Source: Denitratimonas yunnanensis (SeqCode) (GTDB taxonomy: Bacteria > Pseudomonadota > Gammaproteobacteria > Xanthomonadales > Xanthomonadaceae). Taken from it: DNA of 64,000 bases. Every line of letters starts with the position of its first letter. The first letter of the stretch is position 1. Of the stretch, positions 57,305-64,000 are shown in pieces. Below the pieces are notes generated by a model that was not told where the DNA came from, did not search any database, and worked only from the letters and a program-made list of their open reading frames with translations. Where the stretch lies: assembly GCA_026410415.1 (NCBI GenBank), contig JAPMLR010000001.1, positions 620,001 through 684,000 on the forward strand, written 5' to 3'. Both the position numbers and the translations under genes were made by a program.

Positions 57305-57453
57305 GGCGGAATCCTCGTGCAGTAGCGGGGGAAGCCAGTGTCGCGGCGCCGCGCCATGCGATCAGGTGCCCGCCGTCACCGCAGCGGGTGCCGAAAGTCA
57401 CCTTGTGCGGCCAGCACGGCTCCAACACGCCCGGGCGCGCATACACTCCCGCC

Positions 57454-58629
57454 ATGGTCGCCAGCGCCCCAACCTCGTCGTTCCCGCCCCGCATCGCACC
57501 GGCCCACCGGCGCATGATCGCGCCGCTGAATCTGCTCGGTTACGGACTCATCGTGCTGATCGCGGCCAACCAGATCGAGCCTGGACGCATCACGGACACG
57601 GGTCGCTACGCAACCTGCGTCGTGACGCTGGTGCTGTTCTTCGGCGGTTTCCTCGCCAATACCCTGCTGGACAGCCGCGGGTTCTGGAGCAAGGTCGCCA
57701 TTGCCGCACAATTTCTGGCTGCGTTGGGCAACCTGTACCTGATCTTCGACGGCTTCAATCCGATCCTGCTGATCCTGATCGTCGCGCAACTGCCCGATCG
57801 CACCACCCCGCTGCGCGCCGCCGCGCTGATGCTCTGCGTCGATCTGGCGCTGTGGTGGCTGTTGCAGCACGTCCATCAGCAACCGCGTGCGGTGTTTTCC
57901 ACCGCACTGTATGCCAGCTTCCAGTGGTTCGCTTGGCTTACCGCGCATTTCGCTTTCCGCGCCGGACGCGCCAACGAGGAACTGGCCGCAGTCAACGCGC
58001 ACCTGCTGGCGACGCGCGGCTTGCTCGCCGAAGGCGTGCGCAACGGTGAGCGGTTGCGACTTTCACGCGAGTTGCATGATGTCGCCGGCCATGCACTGAC
58101 CGGCCTCAAGCTTCATCTGGAGCTGGCCCAGCGCCTGCCCGACGCAGCCGACCGCCACCACCGCCTCACCGCCGCAAGCGAACTGGCCGATCGCCTGCTC
58201 GACGACATCCGCGCCGTGGTCGGCCAGTTGCGCCGCCACGATGGCGTCGCCGTGACCGATCTGCTGGCGACGGCCTGCGGTGGCTTTCCCGGCATCGACG
58301 TCATGCTTGATCTTCCGCCGACACTGCAGCTCGACGACGTCGATCGCGCCGATGTCCTGCTGCGCCTGGTGCAGGAGGCGCTGACCAATGCCGTGCGCCA
58401 CGGTCGCGCGCGACGCGTGCGGGTGACGTTGCGCGAGGCCGACGGCACCCTCGACCTGTACATCGAAGACAACGGCCACGGCTGTGCCACGCCGCGCGAA
58501 GGCCACGGCCTCACCGGCATGCGCGAGCGACTGGCCGAATGCGACGGTCAGCTTTTCATCGACAGCGCACCGGGGCGCGGCTTTCGCCTGCATGTCCGGC
58601 TGCCCGCACAAAGCGTATCCCAGTCATGA
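57454..58629 (+). CDS. NarL-type sensor histidine kinase
   Basis: 391 residues from ATG 57454. Five or six hydrophobic segments fill the N-terminal half (LNLLGYGLIVLIAANQ, VTLVLFFGGFLANTLL, KVAIAAQFLAALGNLYLIFD, LILIVAQLP, LCVDLALWWLLQHV). The phospho-acceptor region is RLRLSRELHDVAGHALTGLK (HisKA_3, His in ELHD). The ATP-binding domain has QEALTNAVRHGRA, DNGHGC and GHGLTGMRERLAEC. The membrane region has no separate periplasmic sensor loop, so it may sense the membrane. It overlaps its regulator by 4 bases. Divergent from the DUF2141 gene. Confidence 0.93.
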   Translation: MVASAPTSSFPPRIAPAHRRMIAPLNLLGYGLIVLIAANQIEPGRITDTGRYATCVVTLVLFFGGFLANTLLDSRGFWSKVAIAAQFLAALGNLYLIFDGFNPILLILIVAQLPDRTTPLRAAALMLCVDLALWWLLQHVHQQPRAVFSTALYASFQWFAWLTAHFAFRAGRANEELAAVNAHLLATRGLLAEGVRNGERLRLSRELHDVAGHALTGLKLHLELAQRLPDAADRHHRLTAASELADRLLDDIRAVVGQLRRHDGVAVTDLLATACGGFPGIDVMLDLPPTLQLDDVDRADVLLRLVQEALTNAVRHGRARRVRVTLREADGTLDLYIEDNGHGCATPREGHGLTGMRERLAECDGQLFIDSAPGRGFRLHVRLPAQSVSQS

Positions 58630-59258
58630 ACGAGATCGTCGGCATTGCCCTGGTCGACGACCAGGATCTGGTGCGCGAAGGCGTCAAGAGCCTGCTCGCC
58701 CTCTCGGGCCGGGTGAAAGTGGTGCTGGAAGCGCGCGATGGCGACGGCCTGCTGGTCGGCATCGATGCCGCCTCGCCGGAAGTCGTGGTGATGGATATCC
58801 GCATGCCGGCGCGCGACGGATTTTCCGCGCTGGCCGAACTGCGTCGGCGCGGCAACCCGACGCCGGTGCTGCTCTTGACCACCTTCGACGACAACGCCCT
58901 GTGCGACCGCGCCATCGAGGCCGGCGCGCAGGGCTTCATGCTGAAGAACACCCGCCCGGAACAGTTGATCGACGCGATCTTCGCGCTGGCCCGTGGTGGT
59001 CGCGTGTTCCAGCCGCAGCCAACCAGCGTCACCACGCCGGACGCCAGCCTGACCGGACGCGACGCACCAGCGCTGAGCGAGCGCGAAATCGCCATCCTCC
59101 GCCTGATGGCCGGCGGCTACGCCAACCGCGAGATCGCTCGTGCCCTGTTTCTGGCCGAAGGCACGGTGAAGAACTACGTCTCGGAAATCCTCGCCAAACT
59201 CGATGCCCGCGACCGCACCCAGGCCGCGTTGAAGGCGATTTCCTGGAGACTGATCTGA
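58626..59258 (+). CDS. NarL/FixJ-type response regulator
   Basis: 210 residues, ATG 58626 overlapping the kinase stop (ATGA). Receiver domain: acidic pocket in VDDQDLVREG, phospho-acceptor Asp57 in VVVMDIRMPARDG, Thr in LLLTTFDDNA and Lys in GFMLKNTRPE. C-terminal LuxR-type helix-turn-helix: LSEREIAILRLMAGGYANRE, then TVKNYVSEILAKLDARDR. It is the DNA-binding partner of the preceding kinase. Targets are unknown; the divergent DUF2141-carotenoid oxygenase genes are natural candidates. Confidence 0.95.
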   Translation: MNEIVGIALVDDQDLVREGVKSLLALSGRVKVVLEARDGDGLLVGIDAASPEVVVMDIRMPARDGFSALAELRRRGNPTPVLLLTTFDDNALCDRAIEAGAQGFMLKNTRPEQLIDAIFALARGGRVFQPQPTSVTTPDASLTGRDAPALSEREIAILRLMAGGYANREIARALFLAEGTVKNYVSEILAKLDARDRTQAALKAISWRLI

Positions 59259-59276
59259 AGGCGGCCCATTCGCGCG

Positions 59277-61700
59277 TCACTGCAGCGAGGCGGCCATCTG
59301 ATCGATTTGCGTACGCAAGGACTGGGCGGGTGGTCCAAGTCGGTCGGCCAGGATCTGGGCGAATTGCAAATGTTGCGATGCCGCGGACAGGTTGCCGCTG
59401 TCGCGCAGCAGGCGGGTCCGCCCCAGCGCGAGGCGAAGTTGCAGCAATGCGGGCACATCGTCCCGTGCTTCGAGCAAGTCGAGCACCTCGCTGGCCGGAG
59501 CATGGGCTCCGGATGACAACAGGAGCTCCGCTCGCGTGACCTGCAAAGACAGCGTCAGCGGACTGGCATCGCCGGCATGCGTCAGGGCCATCGGCTCGGC
59601 TTCTTCGATCAGTTCCAAGGCAGCCGACACGTCGCCGCGCGCCTGCAACACCCGTGCCTGGTTTCCGATCAATGCGGCCGTTGCGGCAGATGGGCCGAAC
59701 GCGGCGCGACGAATGGCCAGGGCCATCTCGAAATGGGCAGCAGCCTGCTCCAACTCACCGCGCCGGAAGTAGGCGGCAGCCAAGTTGTTGAGGGTGTTGA
59801 GCGCATCATTGCCTGCCTCCAGATGCAGGCTGCGCCACACCCGCATGGCGCGCTGCGAGGTTTGGATGCCTTCATCGATGCGGCCAGCCTGGATATAGGC
59901 CGCGCCCAGGTTGGTGAGCAGGGCGGCGGTTTCGAAATCCTCTTCGCCGGAGCGTTGCAGACGCTGCGGCAGGCTGGCCTCCAGCGTCTGGATGCCCAGT
60001 TCGATCTCGCCGCGCTGGCGCTCCAGTTGCGATTGCAGCATGCGGCTGGTCAACAGGCGCTCCGCATGCCGCTGCGGCAAGCCCTGCCAATGAGACTGCG
60101 CCGCATGCAACAAGTCCACCGCCTCGGCGGCTTGTCCCATTCGAAACAACGCTTCGGCCAGGGCAAAGCGCACATCGGCCGCCATGTCCGGATCGTCGAC
60201 CAACGACTCCCGTGCCAGCCAATTGCGCAGCAACGGCTCGGCGGCGGCATAGTCGTTGATGTACAGGTGCAACTCGCCCAGTGCATGCAATACCTGGGCG
60301 GCGGTGGCCGGGTCGTCGCTGAAATGGGCGTCGATGCGGGCCGCTGCCTGTTGCAATATCTGCTTGGCGGTCAATGCGCCGGCTGCGTCGCTGCGCTGGC
60401 CGGCATCGCGGAACATGTGTGCCAGCGCATCGCGCACACCCTTGGCGCGCAGGGCTTCGGTGCGGGCCGCGTCGCGTTCGCGCTCGGTCTGGCGCTGCGC
60501 CAACATCACGCTGAAGCTACCGGCCAGCACGCTGAGGACCAGCAGCGAGGAAACACCGGCGAGCAACCAGTGACGCCGCAGGGTGCAACCCAGGCGATAG
60601 AAAAACGCATCGCCGCGGGCATGCACCGGTTGCCGGGAAAGGTGGCGGGCCAGGTCGTCGCGCAAAGCCTCGACCGAGGCATAACGGGCATCGGGTTCCG
60701 GCTGCAGGGCCCTGGCAACGATGGCATCCAGATCGCCGCGCAATTGCCGGGCCTGCGACGGTGTGCCCGCCTGCGTGCTGGGCGCTGGCGGCGGCCCGAC
60801 GAGGGTGCGTTCCAGCAGCGCCAGGCCGCCCGAACCAGCCTTGCTGCCCCAAGGCGACTGCCCGGTCAGCAGTTCGTGCAGGATCAATCCCAGGGCATAG
60901 ACATCGGCAGAGGTGGTCGGCTCGGCACCGCTCAATTGTTCGGGTGCCGCGTACCACGGCGTGAGCTGGGCGATGCCCGCGCCAGAAACGGTGGGCGCAC
61001 GCGCGTCGACGTCAATCAATCGGGCGATGCCGAAATCCAGCAGGGCAACCCGGCCATCCGGGCGCAGCAGGATGTTCTGCGGCTTGAGGTCGCAATGCAC
61101 CACGAGATGACGGTGCGCGTAGGCCACCGCATCGCAGACCTGGAGGAACAAGGCCAAGCGCGCCACCAGCGGCAGCGCACTCTGCTCGCAGTGCTCGATC
61201 AGCGAGCGACCGGCGATGAACTCCATCACCATGTAGGGCCGGCCATCGGCCATGCTGCCGGCATCGATCAGCCGCGCGATGCCGGGATGGTCCAACCGCG
61301 CCAGCAGTGCCTGCTCCCGCTCCAGCCGCGCCGTGGTGTCGTCGCGCCAACGATGCAGCAGCTTCACCGCCACCTGTTGCTCGAAGCGCCCATCGGCGCG
61401 TTCGGCCAGCCAGACTTCGCCGGTGCCTCCCTGCCCTGTGGGCTGCAACAATCGCCACGGCCCCAGCCGCTGGCCGCTCATGTCATCGGATACAGGCTCC
61501 GCATCTTCCGGGTTTTCCAGAAAGCCGACTGAACGCGCCATCGCATCGAGCAGGCGCACGGCCTCGTCATGCAGGGGTGGATCGTCCGCACAGGCGGTCT
61601 CCAGCCAGGCGTCGCGTTCGCTTTCAGGAAGATCGAGCACGGCATCCAGCAGTGCCTCGATGCGTGCGAAACGCATCGCTTCCGGAGTCGCGCCATTCAT
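59277..61700 (-). CDS. Transmembrane serine/threonine protein kinase with TPR C-terminus
   Basis: 807 residues from ATG 61700, overlapping the ECF stop by 4 bases. The first 70 residues are a helical extension (LLDAVLDLPESERDAWLETA) seen in kinases paired with ECF sigma factors. Kinase domain: GQGGTGEVWLAE, Lys113 in QVAVKLL, HCDLKPQN (202-209), DFG at 222-224 and WYAAPEQLSG. The HRD Arg is Cys, making it a non-RD kinase. A membrane helix lies at about 378-400 (WLLAGVSSLLVLSVLAGSFS), and the rest is TPR repeats (AALLTNLGAAYIQAGRIDEG, LNTLNNLAAAYFRRGELEQA). Likely phosphorylates the sigma factor it is coupled to. Confidence 0.92.
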   Translation of the reverse strand: MNGATPEAMRFARIEALLDAVLDLPESERDAWLETACADDPPLHDEAVRLLDAMARSVGFLENPEDAEPVSDDMSGQRLGPWRLLQPTGQGGTGEVWLAERADGRFEQQVAVKLLHRWRDDTTARLEREQALLARLDHPGIARLIDAGSMADGRPYMVMEFIAGRSLIEHCEQSALPLVARLALFLQVCDAVAYAHRHLVVHCDLKPQNILLRPDGRVALLDFGIARLIDVDARAPTVSGAGIAQLTPWYAAPEQLSGAEPTTSADVYALGLILHELLTGQSPWGSKAGSGGLALLERTLVGPPPAPSTQAGTPSQARQLRGDLDAIVARALQPEPDARYASVEALRDDLARHLSRQPVHARGDAFFYRLGCTLRRHWLLAGVSSLLVLSVLAGSFSVMLAQRQTERERDAARTEALRAKGVRDALAHMFRDAGQRSDAAGALTAKQILQQAAARIDAHFSDDPATAAQVLHALGELHLYINDYAAAEPLLRNWLARESLVDDPDMAADVRFALAEALFRMGQAAEAVDLLHAAQSHWQGLPQRHAERLLTSRMLQSQLERQRGEIELGIQTLEASLPQRLQRSGEEDFETAALLTNLGAAYIQAGRIDEGIQTSQRAMRVWRSLHLEAGNDALNTLNNLAAAYFRRGELEQAAAHFEMALAIRRAAFGPSAATAALIGNQARVLQARGDVSAALELIEEAEPMALTHAGDASPLTLSLQVTRAELLLSSGAHAPASEVLDLLEARDDVPALLQLRLALGRTRLLRDSGNLSAASQHLQFAQILADRLGPPAQSLRTQIDQMAASLQ

Positions 61701-62281
61701 GAATCGGCCATCTCCACGGGAAGTGCGGAAACGCCCTCGCCCAGTTCCGAATACAGCCAAGCGCGCGCCTTGGCCCAGTCGCGCCGCACCGTGCGCGTGG
61801 TCACGCCCATCGCCTCGGCGGTCTGCGCATCGCTGAAACCGGCGAAGTAGCGGCACTCCACGACTTGTGCCAGACGCGGACTGAGCTGCGCCAGTTTCTC
61901 GACGGCCTCGTGCACGTGCAGGAGTTGCTCGTCGCTGGCGGTGGGCACGTCGAGCGCTTCGTCGAGGGGCAGGACAGCAGCATCCGGACCACGCTTCTCG
62001 GCACGCCGTGCCAGCGCATCGTTGATCAGCACATGGCGCATCGCCAGCGCCGCGGTACCGAGGAAATGCCGCCGCCCGCGCCAGCCCGGCATCTTCTGGA
62101 GCTTCAGCCAGGCCTCGCTGACTAGCGCCGTGGTGTTCAGCGTGGCACCGGCGCGTTGGCGAAAGCGCTCGCGATGTGCCATCTGGCGCAGGTCGGCATA
62201 CAGCACGTCGATCAGTTCGCGCAGCAAGGCCCGGTCCTGATCCGACGCGGTGACGGGGAGAAGCAATGAATCCAGGGTCAT
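61697..62281 (-). CDS. ECF sigma factor coupled to a Ser/Thr kinase (TIGR02999-like)
   Basis: 194 residues from ATG 62281 (MTLDSLLLPVTASDQDRALL). Sigma region 2 covers about 20-95 and lacks the usual acidic DDE-type motif: the equivalent stretch reads TLNTTALVSEAWLKLQK, with Thr50-Thr51. Region 4 (SPRLAQVVECRYFAGFSDAQ, TTRTVRRDWAKARAWLYSEL) holds the helix-turn-helix. ECF groups with Thr in this place, next to Hanks kinases, are known to be switched on by phosphorylation (EcfP/PknT in Vibrio, EcfK/PknS in Xanthomonas). No anti-sigma factor gene follows, which fits that mode. Weak SD. Confidence 0.9.
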   Translation of the reverse strand: MTLDSLLLPVTASDQDRALLRELIDVLYADLRQMAHRERFRQRAGATLNTTALVSEAWLKLQKMPGWRGRRHFLGTAALAMRHVLINDALARRAEKRGPDAAVLPLDEALDVPTASDEQLLHVHEAVEKLAQLSPRLAQVVECRYFAGFSDAQTAEAMGVTTRTVRRDWAKARAWLYSELGEGVSALPVEMADS

Positions 62282-62472
62282 GCAGGAAGTGTGGCACACG
62301 TCGCCGCCACGACCATGCAGCGCCGGGCATTGCGCGCAAAAACAAAACACGACGCATGAGGACATTCGCAATCGCCCGTCCGATTCGGTCAACCCCAGCT
62401 TTCCCGAGGGCTGCGGCGATGTCCTCGCAGGCCCCCGAACCTTGTTTGTTTGAAGCATCCCCGTGTGCTTTC

Positions 62473-62486
62473 GGAGTCCGTCCGTG
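62473..62486 (+). promoter_or_regulatory. Ribosome binding site for the vWA gene GTG start
   Basis: GGAG (62473-62476) lies 7 bases before GTG 62484. Translation from here gives a clean signal peptide; an in-frame GTG at 62463 lacks an SD. Confidence 0.6.
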
Positions 62487-64000
62487 ACATCACCTTCCCG
62501 TTGCAGTGCGTTCCTGCCCCTGCCCGCCAGCCTGCTGGCCTTGGCCCTGGGCGCGCCCGCCGCCCTGGCAGAACCGTCCAATGGCGCGTCGATCCTGATC
62601 CTCGACGCGTCAGGTTCGATGTGGGGCCAGCTCGAGGATGGCAAGAGCAAGATCGAGGTGGCACGTGAGGTGATGGCGGACTTCTTTGCCCAACGCGATC
62701 CGAATGAGCCGCTCGGCGTGATCGCTTACGGCCACCGTCAGCGCGGCGACTGCCTGGACATCGAAGTCGTCGTCCCACCCGGCATCCATGACGCCGCGGC
62801 CCTGTCCGCACATCTGATGAAGATCAGCCCGCGCGGCATGACTCCGATTTCCGAAAGCCTGCGCATCGCCGCCCACCAGATTCCCGCCACCGCCGAGCAC
62901 GCTGACATCATCCTGGTCACCGATGGCCTGGAAACCTGCGATGCGGACCCCTGCGCCATGGCCGCCGAGCTGGCTGCCAAGGGCGTCTCGATCCGCGCAC
63001 ACGTGGTCGGATTCGGACTGACCAGCGAGCAGGCCAACGCGATGCGCTGCATCGCCGACACCACCGGCGGCCTGCTGCTCACGCCACAGAGCGGCCGCGA
63101 ATTGAGCGATGCACTGGCACGCATCGAACAGCTTGATGCCGCCCCCGCTCCCGAACCGGAAGCCTTCTTCGACATCGGCGACAAGGCCGAGGCCGGCCAC
63201 ACCTACCGCATCGGCTACCGGGGAACAGCACATCCCAGCAACTACGCCGGATTTACTCGGCGCGGCGAAGGCAGGCCTCCCTCAAGCCCCTCCTTTGGCG
63301 TGATCGGCGGTGCCGGAGAAAGCGGCAACAACCCTTTCAGCAAGCGGGCACCGCTTGAGCCAGGCGACTACGACCTGATCCTCACCGGCCCCAACGGCAG
63401 CGTGGTTGCGCGCCAGGCGATCGAGGTGGTTGCGACGAGCAACGGTTTCGATCCGGTGGGTTCGGTGGCACTCGGTGAACGCTTCGCACTGAGCTGGCGC
63501 GGCCCCAACCAGGTCAGCGAACGGGTGGTCATCGCCCGCCCCGACGATCCGCCGCAAACCTACGGCAAGAGCTGGGGTTATCCCCTCACCCACAAGGGAA
63601 ACATGCACCTCACCGCACCGGCAGAGGCCGGGCTTTACGAGCTGCGCTACCTCTCGGCCAACGGGCGCGAGGTCTTGTTCTCGCGCCAATTCGGCGTGGG
63701 CATCGCCTACGTGGATGACGACACCACCACGAGTTCGCAGCTTGCCGATGCCGCTGCCGCAGCAGTCCGCGCCGATCCGGCGCAGGACGCATTGCCGCTG
63801 GTACGCGCCACCTTCCGCATTCCCTCCAACTTCCCGCAGATCGCACTGAGCTGGTCGGCGATTCCGCTGGATGCCGACATGAGTCCAGAAGCGTGGGCAC
63901 CACAAACCGAAATGATCGTGGGCGAAGGCGAATTCGAGCCAGGCCGCTACGAGGTCTACGCCCAAGGGCCGGGCGAAGTCGAGTTTCGAGGCGAGGTCGA
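62484..64000 (+). CDS. Secreted von Willebrand factor type A domain protein, truncated by window edge
   Basis: At least 505 residues, open at the window end. GTG 62484 starts a Sec signal peptide (SLLALALGAPAALA). The vWA domain spans about 32-215 of the precursor with an intact metal-ion-dependent adhesion site: DASGSMWG (DxSxS), the Thr in RGMTPISESL and the Asp in ILVTDGLETCD. Later regions carry beta-rich repeats (EPGDYDLILTGPNGSVV, LYELRYLSANGREVLFSRQF). It is divergent from the ECF-kinase pair with 202 bases between. An extracytoplasmic binding protein, possibly a target or sensor of the phospho-ECF circuit. Confidence 0.85.
   Translation, partial: MTSPSRCSAFLPLPASLLALALGAPAALAEPSNGASILILDASGSMWGQLEDGKSKIEVAREVMADFFAQRDPNEPLGVIAYGHRQRGDCLDIEVVVPPGIHDAAALSAHLMKISPRGMTPISESLRIAAHQIPATAEHADIILVTDGLETCDADPCAMAAELAAKGVSIRAHVVGFGLTSEQANAMRCIADTTGGLLLTPQSGRELSDALARIEQLDAAPAPEPEAFFDIGDKAEAGHTYRIGYRGTAHPSNYAGFTRRGEGRPPSSPSFGVIGGAGESGNNPFSKRAPLEPGDYDLILTGPNGSVVARQAIEVVATSNGFDPVGSVALGERFALSWRGPNQVSERVVIARPDDPPQTYGKSWGYPLTHKGNMHLTAPAEAGLYELRYLSANGREVLFSRQFGVGIAYVDDDTTTSSQLADAAAAAVRADPAQDALPLVRATFRIPSNFPQIALSWSAIPLDADMSPEAWAPQTEMIVGEGEFEPGRYEVYAQGPGEVEFRGEV

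Noticed and set aside
62358..62426. Inverted repeat GAGGACAT ... ATGTCCTC between the ECF and vWA genes
   Set aside because: Arms of 8 bp separated by about 50 bases are expected by chance in a 200-base interval, and no symmetry with promoters was seen.

Overview
This window is about 64 kb of high-GC, densely packed chromosome. The gene content points to a gammaproteobacterium of the Lysobacterales (Xanthomonadales) type. It has KdkA-family Kdo kinase, complete fabZ-lpxA-lpxB, grpE-dnaK-dnaJ, proA/parC, acnB and purA, many overlapping genes, and several likely TTG or GTG starts. I see no phage, IS element, CRISPR array or rRNA. It reads as core chromosome with lineage-specific signalling and surface genes between housekeeping blocks.

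Layout. 1-2.2 kb: LPS-core genes (kdkA-like, partial; GT9 glycosyltransferase; DUF6165 protein) and tRNA-Ser(CGA) with its own promoter and terminator. 2.4-9.8 kb: PP2C phosphatase, a DUF1800/DUF1501 exported pair, a secreted calcineurin-like phosphoesterase overlapping a glycerophosphodiester phosphodiesterase, and a class III nucleotide cyclase fused to an FHA domain. 9.9-18.5 kb: fused E1 alpha/beta TPP dehydrogenase, a small membrane ORF, dapB, dnaJ, dnaK, grpE and proA, all leftward. 18.6-25.3 kb: parC, a small hypothetical gene, tesB, a DUF2007-like membrane protein, an ECF sigma factor with a multi-pass membrane tail, and a secreted dienelactone hydrolase. 25.3-30.9 kb: a leftward overlapping operon of PBP1b, a TPR lipoprotein (probable LpoP-like activator), YoaA helicase and TsaB. 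31-41.2 kb: a 1,600-residue glycosyltransferase (GT4, 28-residue-repeat coiled coil, GT2, GT4), a membrane Ser/Thr kinase, and a GMC-like oxidoreductase overlapping an exported protein with two duplicated domains. 41.2-49.2 kb: asnB, rnhB, lpxB, lpxA, fabZ, a TPR-GGDEF protein and purA, leftward. 49.4-57.3 kb: isoaspartyl peptidase, an MDR oxidoreductase, acnB, a VapBC-type toxin-antitoxin pair, and a Tat-type carotenoid oxygenase overlapping a DUF2141 protein. 57.4-64 kb: a NarL-type histidine kinase/regulator pair, an ECF sigma factor overlapping a TPR Ser/Thr kinase, and a divergent secreted vWA protein running off the end.

How it fits together. Two themes recur. One is envelope biogenesis: LPS core, lipid A, PBP1b with its probable activator, and the giant glycosyltransferase. 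The other is regulation by phosphorylation and membrane-linked sigma factors: PP2C, FHA-cyclase, two Hanks kinases and two unusual ECF sigma factors. The best candidate for an under-described system is the ECF/kinase/vWA locus at 59.3-64 kb. There the sigma factor has threonines where ECFs usually carry the acidic region 2 motif, and it overlaps a non-RD transmembrane kinase. Function calls rest on motifs read by eye; no database search was run.
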